A stretch of 64,000 bases of DNA, from positions 3,410,001 through 3,474,000 of the forward strand of contig NZ_CP011789.1 in NCBI RefSeq assembly GCF_001636055.1, written 5' to 3'. A model generated the notes under the pieces. It saw only the letters and a program-made list of their open reading frames with translations, had not been told where the DNA came from and did not search any database. This DNA comes from Pseudomonas putida (GTDB lineage Bacteria; Pseudomonadota; Gammaproteobacteria; Pseudomonadales; Pseudomonadaceae). Shown here piece by piece: positions 43,368-51,855 of the stretch (positions are counted from its first letter, which is position 1; every line of letters starts with the position of its first letter). The position numbers and the translations under genes are program-made.

Positions 43368-43985
43368 ATGCCGCAGCTCCTGTCCCGAATTCGCCTCGCC
43401 ATGCTCTGCGCACTTGTCCTGCCGACGCTTGCGTTGTCTGCCGACAACTGGCGCCTCACGCACCAGGAAAGCGGCATCGACATTTATCTTGGCGACGTCC
43501 AGGGATCGCTCTACCAGCAATTTCGCGGCGTTGTCCGCATCAAGGCCAGTGTCCGCACCCTGAGCGATCTTCAGGAAAACCTGCGTGTCGCCTGCAAGTG
43601 GTTGTACGCCTGCGCACAGATGCGCCTGCTGGAAGTGGATGGCGACAGCACCTGGGTCTACCTCACCACCGAGCTGCCCTGGCCGGCGCAACCCCGGGAC
43701 ATGGTCCTGCGCGTACGTACCGAGCGGCTCGACGACGGCTCACTGATTCGCAGGCTCGGCGCTGACCCGGACAAGGTGCCGGAGGCCCCCGGCTTCATTC
43801 GCGTGCGCCAATTGCAAGGTGAGTGGATCATGCACCCGCTGGCCGAACGTGATACCGAGGTCACCTATCGGCTGCAGGCCGATCCTGCCGGTGATGTACC
43901 GGGCTGGCTGGCCAATCGTTTTGTGGTCGACGCGCCAATGGTCACGCTGAAAACGCTCAGAGCGGTGGCCGAGCGCCAACCCTGA
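43368..43985 (+). CDS. START-domain lipid-binding-like protein, secreted
   Basis: A 205-residue protein with a Sec signal peptide (MLCALVLPTLALSA; mature from about residue 26) followed by a START-type domain. The domain shows WRLTHQESGIDIYLGDV, FRGVVRIKASVRTLSDLQENL, WPAQPRDMVLRVRTERLDDGS and GEWIMHPLAERDTEVTYRLQADPAGDVPGWLANR, a layout shared with eukaryotic START proteins and common in pseudomonads. The pocket suggests a periplasmic hydrophobic-ligand carrier or sensor, but ligand and role are unknown. It appears monocistronic. Confidence 0.82.
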   Translation: MPQLLSRIRLAMLCALVLPTLALSADNWRLTHQESGIDIYLGDVQGSLYQQFRGVVRIKASVRTLSDLQENLRVACKWLYACAQMRLLEVDGDSTWVYLTTELPWPAQPRDMVLRVRTERLDDGSLIRRLGADPDKVPEAPGFIRVRQLQGEWIMHPLAERDTEVTYRLQADPAGDVPGWLANRFVVDAPMVTLKTLRAVAERQP

Positions 43986-44096
43986 CGCTCCTGGCCGAAG
44001 CGGTTTAGGAGCGTTCCTACACGCACTTCGGAGCGTCTGCGCCCCTCACCCACACTTGATGCCCTACCCTGTGGACCTTGCCAACAAGGAGGTGCC

Positions 44097-45107
44097 ATGC
44101 GCGCATTTGTTCTCAGTTGCTTCATGCTGCTGGTTGCAGCCCCTGCCACGGCCAAAGAGCAACCCCCTGATCTGACCCCTGTCCACCTGGGCGTCGGTGG
44201 CCAGGCCGTCATCTACAACCTGCCGCTGACCGTCGCACTGGAACAGGGCTATTTCCGCGATGAAGGTCTCGATGTGAAGGTCATCGACTTCACTGGTGGC
44301 GGCAAGGCGGCACAAGCGCTGGTGGCCGATGCCGTGCAGGTGGTCAGTGGCGCCTACGAGCACACCTTGCGCCTGCAGGCTCGCGGCCAGGTACTTCAGG
44401 CCTTCGTGCTGGCAAGCGAGAGGCCGCAGCTCGCCATGGGCGTCTCCTCCAGAACCCTGGCGAACTACAGGTCGATCGCAGACTTGCGAGGCAAGACCAT
44501 CGGCATCAGCGCGCCCGGCTCCTCGACCCAGATGCTCGCCAACCGCGTGCTGGCAAAGGGAGGGCTAAGCACCGAGGACGTTGCCTTTGCCACCGTCGGC
44601 ACCGGTGCGATAGCAGTACAGGCGATGCTGAGCGGCAAGATCGATGCGCTGGTCAACGCCGAACCCTTGATCAGCCTGCTGGAGCAACAACAGGCGATCC
44701 GCCTGATCGCAGATGCGCGCACTCCCGCCGGCACCGCGGCGCTGTTCGGCGGCCCCATGCCGGGTAACACCCTCTATGCCAAAAGCACCTACATCCAGAA
44801 CAACCCACAGACCGTTCAAGCCCTGACCAATGCCATGCTCAAGGCCCTGACCTGGCTGCACGACGCCACGGATGCGGAAGTCGCCGACCTAGTGCCGACA
44901 CCCTACCTGATGGGTGACGCAGAGCTTTATCGCCAGGCGTTTCGCAACATCCAACCATCCCTCAGCGTGAACGGTCGCTTCCCTGCAGAGGGGGCGCGCA
45001 ACGCTTTGCAGGCGCTGCAGAGTTTCGACCCGGTCATGGCCCAACGCCAGATCAACCTCCAGGCGACATGGACCAATCAGTTCGTTGACCAAGCCACGCA
45101 ACCATGA
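44097..45107 (+). CDS. ABC importer, periplasmic substrate-binding protein (SsuA/NMT1-like)
   Basis: A 336-residue periplasmic binding protein. The signal peptide is AFVLSCFMLLVAAPATA (cleavage about residue 20). The body is of the NMT1/SsuA type: LPLTVALEQGYFRDEGLDVKVIDFTGGGKAAQAL, then DLRGKTIGISAPGSSTQML and GKIDALVNAEP. Family ligands include alkanesulfonates, taurine, nitrate and thiamine precursors, and sequence alone does not choose among them. Its stop overlaps the start of the ATPase gene (ATGA at 45104), so the three genes form one operon. The nearby sfnECR sulfur genes are 20 kb away and give no direct link. Confidence 0.87.
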   Translation: MRAFVLSCFMLLVAAPATAKEQPPDLTPVHLGVGGQAVIYNLPLTVALEQGYFRDEGLDVKVIDFTGGGKAAQALVADAVQVVSGAYEHTLRLQARGQVLQAFVLASERPQLAMGVSSRTLANYRSIADLRGKTIGISAPGSSTQMLANRVLAKGGLSTEDVAFATVGTGAIAVQAMLSGKIDALVNAEPLISLLEQQQAIRLIADARTPAGTAALFGGPMPGNTLYAKSTYIQNNPQTVQALTNAMLKALTWLHDATDAEVADLVPTPYLMGDAELYRQAFRNIQPSLSVNGRFPAEGARNALQALQSFDPVMAQRQINLQATWTNQFVDQATQP

Positions 45108-45889
45108 CCTCCACACTCGCTCTGGAAATGCTCGACGTGGAAGCGCGTCACGATCGCTTGCTGGCATTGGCACGGGTCGACCTGAATGTACGTGAAGGTG
45201 AATTCGTCTGCGTATTGGGCCCTACCGGTTGCGGCAAGTCGACCCTGCTCGACCTCGCCGCAGGCCTCAAACCGGCCTACAGCGGGCAGATCCGCTGCCA
45301 TGGCAAGCCCTTGGTCGGGTTGAACCACCACGCTTCCTACATGTTTCAACACGATGCGCTGTTGCCGTGGCGCACAGCGCTCGACAATGTGAGCCTTCCC
45401 CTGCAACTGCGTGGCGTGAACAAGCAACATGCCAACCAACAAGCCGCGTGTTGGTTGAGGCAAGTCGGGCTGACCGACGTTCCCGATCGCTACCCTCACC
45501 AATTGTCTGGCGGCATGCGCAAACGTGTCGCCCTAGCCCAGGCGCTGATTCACGACACTTCGCTGCTGCTCATGGACGAGCCCTTCGCTGCACTGGATGC
45601 CCAAACACGTCAAGCCATGCAGCAATTGCTGCTCGAATTGTGGGACGAACAACGCAAGTCGGTCTTGTTCGTCACCCACGATCTCGACGAAGCCATCACC
45701 CTCGCCGACCGCGTACTGGTTTTCAACGCCGGCCCTGCATCCCGGTGCATCGAAGACATTCGAATACCCCTGCCACGCCCACGTGACACGATGTCACTAC
45801 GCAAGAATCCCGAGTCCGCAGCTCTGTACCAGCGTCTATGGCACACGCTGGGGCACCTGCCTCCCGCCACTACAATCGCCCGAGACTGA
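45104..45889 (+). CDS. ABC importer, ATPase subunit (SsuB/TauB-like)
   Basis: A 261-residue ATPase. Walker A is GPTGCGKST (about 41), the Q-loop segment is MFQHDALLPWRTALDNV, the signature is LSGGMRKRVALAQAL (about 133), and Walker B is LLLMDEPFAALDA. This matches the nitrate/sulfonate/taurine importer group, where a DALLPWRT-type Q-loop is usual. It shares ATGA with the binding-protein stop and its own stop is one base before the permease ATG. Confidence 0.92.
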   Translation: MTSTLALEMLDVEARHDRLLALARVDLNVREGEFVCVLGPTGCGKSTLLDLAAGLKPAYSGQIRCHGKPLVGLNHHASYMFQHDALLPWRTALDNVSLPLQLRGVNKQHANQQAACWLRQVGLTDVPDRYPHQLSGGMRKRVALAQALIHDTSLLLMDEPFAALDAQTRQAMQQLLLELWDEQRKSVLFVTHDLDEAITLADRVLVFNAGPASRCIEDIRIPLPRPRDTMSLRKNPESAALYQRLWHTLGHLPPATTIARD

Positions 45890-45890
45890 C

Positions 45891-46727
45891 ATGTTCTGGA
45901 CCACCCTCTGGCTACTACGCGCCGCCCTCCTGCTCGCACTGTTCTCCTTCTGGTCATGGCTGGCTGCCGACGAAGAGCTGGCGTTCTTTGTCGGTCACCC
46001 ACACGCAGTCTTGCAGCAACTCTGGCGCTGGCTGAGCACGGGCAACGGTTCGCTGGAGCTGTATTGGCAGGATCATCTGCTGACTACGCTGAACTTCCCC
46101 GGCACGCTCTACCCTCACTTGCTGGTCACACTGACCGAAACGCTCCTGGCCTTTTTGCTAGGGCTCACCTCAGGCCTGGCACTCGGTCTCTGGTTAGGGC
46201 TCACGCCCACGCTGGCGCGGGTATTGTCGCCGTTCATCAAGGCTGCCAATGCGGTCCCCAGGGTGGTGCTGGCGCCCTTGTTGGTGATGTGGCTGGGGCT
46301 GGGCATCGCCTCGAAAGTCGCGCTGGGCATCACATTGGTATTCTTTGCGGTCTTCTTCAACGTCTACCAGGGCGTGCGCGAGGTAAGTCCTGCGCTGTTG
46401 GCCAACGTAAGATTGCTTGGCGCCAACCGCTGGCAACTCATTCGTATCGTCTATCTGCCTGCCGCCCTGGGTTGGGTGTTTTCCAGCCTGAACACTGTCA
46501 TCGGCCTGGCATTCGTGGGGGTCGTGGTCGGTGAATACCTGGGATCGACACGCGGAATTGGCTACCTCATCCTGCAAGCCGAGGCCACCTTCGACGTCAA
46601 CACCGTGCTGGCGGGCATCATCGTTCTCACCTGCTGCGCCCTGCTCTTCGATGTCCTGCTCGCCAGGCTGGAGCGGCGTCTGTCAGCGTGGCGCCAGCAG
46701 TCGGATGATGAACCGCGACGTTGGTAG
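45891..46727 (+). CDS. ABC importer, permease subunit (SsuC/TauC-like)
   Basis: A 278-residue inner-membrane permease with about six to seven helices. The EAA coupling loop is visible as ANVRLLGANRWQLIRIVYLPAALG (about 166-189). The first helix (LWLLRAALLLALFSFWSWLA) is followed by a periplasmic loop. The ATG at 45891 directly follows the ATPase stop; longer reading frames starting inside the ATPase gene are rejected because they would antagonise its coding frame. It completes the import operon. Transcription may end soon after, although I see no clear terminator. Confidence 0.9.
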   Translation: MFWTTLWLLRAALLLALFSFWSWLAADEELAFFVGHPHAVLQQLWRWLSTGNGSLELYWQDHLLTTLNFPGTLYPHLLVTLTETLLAFLLGLTSGLALGLWLGLTPTLARVLSPFIKAANAVPRVVLAPLLVMWLGLGIASKVALGITLVFFAVFFNVYQGVREVSPALLANVRLLGANRWQLIRIVYLPAALGWVFSSLNTVIGLAFVGVVVGEYLGSTRGIGYLILQAEATFDVNTVLAGIIVLTCCALLFDVLLARLERRLSAWRQQSDDEPRRW

Positions 46728-46793
46728 AAAATTCCAATGGAACATAGTCCGACTGGCGCCCTCAACATGCCTACGTCCTTCGGAGACTTAGCC

Positions 46794-46856
46794 ATGTCAT
46801 TGCCCTTGAGTATGCACGATCACCGGCATCACCGGCCGTTCTGGCAACAGCCATGA
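46794..46856 (+). CDS. Possible 20-residue His-rich leader peptide
   Basis: A very short frame beginning with ATG at 46794, eight bases after GGAG at 46782-46785, and ending in a TGA that overlaps the next ATG (ATGA at 46853). The peptide has the cluster HDHRHHR near its middle and ends FWQQP. The good Shine-Dalgarno and the overlap suggest translational coupling to the downstream small gene, which itself lacks a ribosome site. It may be a coupling or metal-responsive leader, or chance; the evidence is only positional. Confidence 0.35.
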   Translation: MSLPLSMHDHRHHRPFWQQP

Positions 46857-47140
46857 AGATGCCCGGCCGCGCGCCCAGCTCCTGCCTGCAGCTCGACTAT
46901 GTTCGCGACACACTGTTCGGCCCAGTGGCGCAGAGTGTCGAATGCCATGCCCAACTGGCCGCGCTTAATTTGCAAGGGCACCCTGCACTGCGTTTGCACA
47001 TTCACCCGCCACTTCCGGACAAGGTTGAACGTGCTCATAGCGTTGCCTTCGTCTGGCAGGGACGCCGTTATCGGGGGGTAGTGCGCGACTGCGGCAAATG
47101 CGGCGACGGTGGTTTGAATCTACTGCTTGAGCTGCAGTGA
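46853..47140 (+). CDS. Small conserved-looking hypothetical protein with CxxC
   Basis: A 95-residue protein I do not recognise. It has no signal peptide. The central part is rich in His and hydrophobic residues (HPALRLHIHPPLP), and the C-terminal strand pair SVAFVWQGRRYRGVV is followed by RDCGKCGDGG, a CxxC that could bind metal. Codon use matches neighbouring genes. It has no Shine-Dalgarno of its own, but its ATG overlaps the stop of a 20-residue frame with a good one. An alternative start is ATG 46859. The nearest upstream operon is the ABC importer, 126 bases away. Confidence 0.5.
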   Translation: MKMPGRAPSSCLQLDYVRDTLFGPVAQSVECHAQLAALNLQGHPALRLHIHPPLPDKVERAHSVAFVWQGRRYRGVVRDCGKCGDGGLNLLLELQ

Positions 47141-47164
47141 AGCGATCGGCCGCCCGGGACCAGG

Positions 47165-47443
47165 CTATATGAAAGCCTTCTGGGCAGTCACCTTGAGGTC
47201 AGGCGCATGCCCCACTCGTTGCGCGCCACGCAATTGCCCGACCAAACCGACCAGGTCACGACAACTGTTAAGGCTATCCAGCGGTACGCCTGTCAGGGTG
47301 TAGCCATCCTCCAGGCTCTCACCACGCCCCAGGCGAATGGTCAGGCTGACGCCATCGGGGCTACTCACTTCGCAACGATCGGGCAGACAGGCCTGCTCGA
47401 TCAACTGACGCATTTCCAGCATCGAAACGCCGATCAACGACAT
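47165..47443 (-). CDS. DUF1652 family protein
   Basis: A 92-residue cytoplasmic protein of the Pseudomonas-typical DUF1652 family. The pattern is visible: MLEMRQLIEQACLPDRCEVS, then DGVSLTIRLG, a TLTGVPLDSLNSCRDLVGLVGQLR helix, and a short tail. Function is unknown. It could begin at the internal ATG at 47422 (MLEMRQ), which fits most relatives better, but the upstream Met at 47443 is also possible. It stands alone on the minus strand, convergent with the small gene before it. Confidence 0.82.
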   Translation of the reverse strand: MSLIGVSMLEMRQLIEQACLPDRCEVSSPDGVSLTIRLGRGESLEDGYTLTGVPLDSLNSCRDLVGLVGQLRGAQRVGHAPDLKVTAQKAFI

Positions 47444-47765
47444 GTCATGACCCTCTCTTCAACGGATTGCCTCTGTTGTGACTACACACTGTGCAGGTGT
47501 AGCGCCAATTGATAGTGCTCATGTCCCCGGCGGCAGCCCATTCATCCAGGCAATGCCCAACGCGCAAAAGCCTTATCCACTCTAGTGAGTGGAACCATGG
47601 CGCGATGGCTCGTTCGATCGGTTGCCTCGGCAATGCGACAAACGGCAGCAAAGTACCGTTCGTCGTGTGCGACGAAGATGTTGCAAACTTTATCGTCCGG
47701 CTCGATTTCACAGCATCAAGCCATGGACCGTCGTGTTGCGCGTTGCGCTGAGGAATCGGGTAGCG
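47444..47765. other. Intergenic region without recognised gene
   Basis: About 320 bases lie between the DUF1652 gene and the DUF6555 gene, both transcribed outward. Short overlapping frames exist on both strands, but none has a ribosome site or family resemblance. I see no tRNA-like fold or strong hairpin. Confidence 0.5.
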
Positions 47766-47993
47766 ATGATTGATGCAAAACTGTTCGTGATCGACTATGC
47801 GCTGCACGGCGAGCACAAGTCGTTCATCATTCGCGCCGAACGTATGGATAATGCCGAGGCCTGGCATTGGGCAAGTTGCGATGCCGGCGTCGGCAAAATC
47901 GGCCGCTATGGCCGAGAAAAGATCAAGAAAGTCAGTAGACCCATGGCCGAGCGCTATGGCATCAGCGAGGTGAGCTGGCGCGCCTCTGGCTGA
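47766..47993 (+). CDS. DUF6555 family protein
   Basis: A 75-residue small cytoplasmic protein resembling the DUF6555 family of pseudomonads: AKLFVIDYALHGEHKSFIIRAERMDNAEAWHWASCDAGVG, then FGREK-like RYGREKIKKVSRPMAERYGI. The ATG at 47766 follows GAGGA by about eleven bases. Longer readings from 47589 add a low-complexity Arg/Cys-rich part typical of non-coding frames and are rejected. Function is unknown. Confidence 0.8.
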   Translation: MIDAKLFVIDYALHGEHKSFIIRAERMDNAEAWHWASCDAGVGKIGRYGREKIKKVSRPMAERYGISEVSWRASG

Positions 47994-48035
47994 AATTGGC
48001 TTGTGGCAGCGCCAGATACCCCGCATGACGTGCGT

Positions 48036-48905
48036 TCAGGATTTCACCATCTGCCCAAAACGCCCTGCGTGGAAGTCGTCGAATGCTTCGGCGATTTGAG
48101 CCTGGGAGTTCATCACGAACGGGCCATAACCAACGATCGGCTCATCGATCGGTTCGCCACTGAGCAACAACAAGGTGGCGTCTTCCAGTGCAGTCACGCT
48201 GGCATGTTCGCCATCGCGCTCCAGCAACACCAGGCTGGCCGGGCTGACGTCCTGCTGGTCGTTAACCCGTATCGACCCGCGCAGTGCAACCAGCGCGGCA
48301 TTACGCCCCAGCGCAATCGGCAAATGCAGCGTTGCGCCAGCCTGCAAACGCACGTCCCACACATCCATGGACGTGAACGTCCGGGCAGGTCCCCGATGTC
48401 CACGGTAATCGCCTGCGATCACCCGCAGGCTGCCGATACCCTCGCCTAGCGCTACTCGGGGAATCTCAGCATCCAGTAGCGTCTGGTAACCCGCCGGAGT
48501 CAGTTTGTCGCGGGCAGGCAAGTTGACCCACAGCTGCACCATCTCAAGCACGCCACCGCTGCGGGCAAAGGCCGGCGAATGGAATTCTTCATGGATGATG
48601 CCATTGGCCGCGGTCATCCACTGCACGTCGCCAGGGCCGATCAAGCCGCCGGCGCCGGTGGAGTCTCGGTGTTCGAGTTCTCCCTGGTAGACAATGGTCA
48701 CGGTCTCGAAGCCGCGATGCGGATGCTGGCCGACTCCGCGACGGGCGTTGGTCGGCGGGAACGTGTGAGGGCCAGCGTAGTCCAGCATCAGGAACGGGCT
48801 GATATGGCGTGCCAGTTGATCGTAAGTGAACAGGCTGCGCACGGGGAAACCATCCCCAACCCAATGGGCGTGAGGGCTACGGTGAATACCCAGAATCTTT
48901 TTCAC
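48036..48905 (-). CDS. Pirin family protein (bicupin, quercetinase-like)
   Basis: A 289-residue protein of the pirin family. The N-terminal cupin has the metal-ligand motif GVGQHPHRGFETVTIVYQGELEHRDS and, further on, GDVQWMTAANGIIHEEFH with a second His/Glu pair. The C-terminal cupin follows (GATLHLPIALGRNAALVALRG; SGEPIDEPIVGYGPFVMN). Pirins can show quercetin dioxygenase activity or act as metabolic regulators. GTG at 48905 follows GAGAGGAG by about seven bases, so an ATG at 48950 is rejected. It stands alone on the minus strand. Confidence 0.9.
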   Translation of the reverse strand: MKKILGIHRSPHAHWVGDGFPVRSLFTYDQLARHISPFLMLDYAGPHTFPPTNARRGVGQHPHRGFETVTIVYQGELEHRDSTGAGGLIGPGDVQWMTAANGIIHEEFHSPAFARSGGVLEMVQLWVNLPARDKLTPAGYQTLLDAEIPRVALGEGIGSLRVIAGDYRGHRGPARTFTSMDVWDVRLQAGATLHLPIALGRNAALVALRGSIRVNDQQDVSPASLVLLERDGEHASVTALEDATLLLLSGEPIDEPIVGYGPFVMNSQAQIAEAFDDFHAGRFGQMVKS

Positions 48906-49100
48906 GAGATATCTCCTCTCTTGGCTGGCAAGTATTCTACCGATGAACACAATGATGGATTAGGCGGGCAAAATAGCTTTATTTGTCTCATATGCAGGAC
49001 AATCCTTCCTTGCACCTTCCAATCCGAAGGCTTGCCCGGCCCCGTTGCATTTAGCCGCCGGCTGCCCCAAGCTCAGCCCTTCCTGACCCCGGTACCACTA

Positions 49101-50156
49101 ATGCCCAAACGTAGCCGCTACCTGATCGCACTGCTGCTCATCCTGGCGATCCCAGGGGTGATCGGTTATTTGTGGCGCGCGCCGAAACCGGTGCCCTCCA
49201 GCCTGCCGCCGCAGAGCTATGCCAAGGCACTGCGCCAGGCCCACGAAGGTCTTCCGGGGGCAGCCCGGGTGCTCTACCAACAGTTGCAACGCAATGACCT
49301 GCCGCCGATCCGGCGCGCTGCGCTCTACGCCGAACTCCCTCACTACCCCTCCCCCCAGGCGCTGAAACTGGCCCAGCAGGACCTCGACCACGGCGATCCC
49401 CTTGTACGCCGTGCGGCGATCACCAGCATCCGGCGCCTGCTGCCACCAGCCCAACGCAGTCTGGTCCTCGGCCCTCTGCTCGAGGATGACGACCAGAACG
49501 TACGGTTCGCCGTGGTGGATGCATTGCTGGGTCTGGACCCCGATGCCATCGGCCTGTATTTCCGACCGCTGCAGGCCGCCCTGGAGCAATACCAACAAGC
49601 ACTCGAACAGCGACCCGACGATGCCGAGGCACAAGTCCACCTGGCGCGCCTGTACCTTCACGAGCAGGATTATCCGCAGGCCGAAGCGGCGCTTCAGCGC
49701 AGCCTTGCTCTGGCACCGCAGGATCTGCAAGCGCTGGCAACGCGGGTACGCCTGCTGGAGCGCCAAGGCCAGCACGACGCCTCCCGCGAGGTGCTGGGCA
49801 AAGCCCTGGCGCTGCGCCCGGACTCTGCGTTTCTGCAATATGAACTGGGCCTGTGGCTCACCCGCCATGATCAACAGGAATACGCCTTGCTGGCTTTTTC
49901 CCGTGCCGTGGAGCTGGAACCGGACAATGCCGACTACCGATACACGTTGGCCGTCACCCTGCATGACCTTGAACAGGTCGAAGCAGCACAAAAACAGCTG
50001 GAAACCCTGCTCGACCGCCAGCCTGCCAATCGTCGAGCTCGGGTACTGCTGATTCGCTACTGGAAGGAAACCGGGCAGCTGCAGAATGTACAAGTCTTGC
50101 TCGCCGAACTAGAGCGACAGAACCCAGACGATCCCTATTTGCAACAAGGTTTGTAG
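49101..50156 (+). CDS. TPR protein with N-terminal membrane anchor
   Basis: A 351-residue protein with a signal anchor at residues 6-24 (RYLIALLLILAIPGVIGYL) and a periplasmic body. A HEAT-like stretch (about 75-145, DHGDPLVRRAAITSIRRLLP and DDDQNVRFAVVDALLG) precedes tetratricopeptide repeats from about 155 (ALEQYQQALEQRPDDAEAQV; AEAALQRSLALAP; LAFSRAVELEPDNADYRYTL; LETLLDRQPANRRARVLL). Such proteins scaffold others; no partner is evident. The ATG at 49101 is chosen because upstream in-frame codons run through the divergent pirin promoter. Confidence 0.83.
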   Translation: MPKRSRYLIALLLILAIPGVIGYLWRAPKPVPSSLPPQSYAKALRQAHEGLPGAARVLYQQLQRNDLPPIRRAALYAELPHYPSPQALKLAQQDLDHGDPLVRRAAITSIRRLLPPAQRSLVLGPLLEDDDQNVRFAVVDALLGLDPDAIGLYFRPLQAALEQYQQALEQRPDDAEAQVHLARLYLHEQDYPQAEAALQRSLALAPQDLQALATRVRLLERQGQHDASREVLGKALALRPDSAFLQYELGLWLTRHDQQEYALLAFSRAVELEPDNADYRYTLAVTLHDLEQVEAAQKQLETLLDRQPANRRARVLLIRYWKETGQLQNVQVLLAELERQNPDDPYLQQGL

Positions 50157-50256
50157 AACCCGTTTGAACCCCGACAAAACGCTGGTGGTCCAGTGAGTAG
50201 TAGCACGCTGAACGCACGGCCATTTCCGGCCAGGCCACTGCCCTGGGAGATTCGTC

Positions 50257-51849
50257 TTGTCCGGTTCGCTGTCGTTGGACGAACGCACCCTGATCCTCGC
50301 ACCCGAGCAGGTTGCAGCGACCGTCGCCAAACTGTTGTCTGGCAGCGGTATTGAATGCTTGTGTACAAGCGACAAGCAGCGCTTTGGCCTATGGCTGGCA
50401 GAGGGTGTCGCCGTGGTAATCGTCGACTCGCAGGCTTTGACCGATGACCCGCAGTCACCCCTGCACCTGTTCATCGATAGTCAACCCGAATGGTCCGACC
50501 TACCGGTATTGCTGCTCAACACCCATGCGACGACCGTTAATGCGTCGATGTTGCAAGGGTTGGGTAATCTTTCGTACCTGAGTTACCCCTTCGACGAACA
50601 GCAACTTCTGGGCACGACGAACCAAGCTCTGCGCGCTCGGCGTCGACAGTACATGGCGCGCAACGCGTTGAGCGCGCTGCACCAGCGCCTGGAAAGCCTA
50701 CAGACTGGCGACCAGGCCCGACACCAGACTCGCAAGATGGAAGCTATCGGCCATTTGGCCGGCGGCGTTGCCCATGACTTCAACAATCTGCTGACCAGCA
50801 TCGGCGGTAGCTTCGAATTGATCGACAGGCGTCTGCAGCAAGGACGCACCGAAGGGCTCGACAAAGTCCTGCGCATGGGGCAAGACGCCGTAGCCCGCGG
50901 GGCGACGCTGACTCACAGGCTGCTGGCCTTTTCTTCCCGTCAATCGCTGCAGAGTCAGGCGGTGGACCTGCATGCCCTGCTCCAGCCCGCGCGGTTGCAG
51001 GCTATATTGGGCAGCTCGGTGAAACTGTCCTTGCGCGTGTCGGATGAACTCTGGCCAGTCGAGGCAGACGACAAACAGTTACGCGAATCGTTGAACAACC
51101 TGCTGCTCAACGCTCGGGAAGCCATGCCCAGCGGGGGGCGGCTGTCTATCGAAGCCAGCAACCAGCACATCGACGCTGCACAGTTCCAGGATGCTGGCTT
51201 GAGCAGCGGCGACTACCTGCAACTGACCATCAGCGACACTGGCCAGGGCATGTCGCAAGGCACCCTGGAACATGCCTTCGAACCCTTTTTCAGTACCAAG
51301 CCCGTGGGCCAGGGCATAGGTCTGGGCTTGTCGATGGTCTATGGGTTCAGCAAGCAGTCCCACGGCCATGTAACGGTGGACAGCCAGATTGGCCGGGGCA
51401 CGCGGGTGGATCTCTACCTGCCGCGCTGCGTGGGCATCCCGCCGCAGGCCTTGGAGGCTGCAAGTACGCCGACGGCTGGGAACTGCCGCGAGGTGTTGAT
51501 CGTCGAGGACGATCGCGAAGTGCGCGAGCTGCTCTGCCAGGCGTTGTGTGATGACGGCTTCCCCTGCCAAAGCGCCTGCAACGCTACGCAGGCGCTGCAC
51601 CTTCTGCGTTCCCCACAGCCCATCGCCCTGCTTATCAGCGATGTCGGACTGCCAGGCATGAATGGTCGACAGCTCGCCGAGATTGCTCGCACACTACGAC
51701 CGAACCTGCCTGTCCTGTTCATTACCGGTTACGCGGAAACGGCAATGTCCCGCGAAGGCTTCCTCGCCCCTGGCATGCAACTGATCTGCAAACCCTTCGA
51801 GCTGAACCAGTTGAGCCAGCGCGTGGCACAGATGCTCGGGGAAGCATGA
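50257..51849 (+). CDS. Hybrid sensor histidine kinase with C-terminal receiver
   Basis: A 530-residue soluble two-component kinase. The first 120 residues look like a degenerate receiver or sensor domain. The dimerisation/phosphorylation helix has GGVAHDFNNLL (His about 173), the N box ESLNNLLLNAREAM, and the ATP lid DTGQGM...FEPFFSTK...GIGLGLSMVYGF. The C-terminal receiver has VEDDREVRELL and phospho-Asp in LISDVGLPGMNG (about 462), with Thr and Lys motifs FITGYAE and CKPFE. The start is TTG 50257 with GGGAGA seven bases upstream. Its stop is six bases from that of the convergent kinase gene, a probable paralogue. The signal is unknown. Confidence 0.88.
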   Translation: MSGSLSLDERTLILAPEQVAATVAKLLSGSGIECLCTSDKQRFGLWLAEGVAVVIVDSQALTDDPQSPLHLFIDSQPEWSDLPVLLLNTHATTVNASMLQGLGNLSYLSYPFDEQQLLGTTNQALRARRRQYMARNALSALHQRLESLQTGDQARHQTRKMEAIGHLAGGVAHDFNNLLTSIGGSFELIDRRLQQGRTEGLDKVLRMGQDAVARGATLTHRLLAFSSRQSLQSQAVDLHALLQPARLQAILGSSVKLSLRVSDELWPVEADDKQLRESLNNLLLNAREAMPSGGRLSIEASNQHIDAAQFQDAGLSSGDYLQLTISDTGQGMSQGTLEHAFEPFFSTKPVGQGIGLGLSMVYGFSKQSHGHVTVDSQIGRGTRVDLYLPRCVGIPPQALEAASTPTAGNCREVLIVEDDREVRELLCQALCDDGFPCQSACNATQALHLLRSPQPIALLISDVGLPGMNGRQLAEIARTLRPNLPVLFITGYAETAMSREGFLAPGMQLICKPFELNQLSQRVAQMLGEA

Positions 51850-51855
51850 TCGCAG

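Noticed and set aside
41795..43483. Minus-strand frame of 562 codons over three plus-strand genes.
   Set aside because: It spans intergenic sequence and three genes with clear families, and has no ribosome site or motif.
48579..49100. N-terminal extension of the TPR protein into the pirin gene.
   Set aside because: The extension is antisense to pirin coding sequence and the signal anchor begins at ATG 49101.
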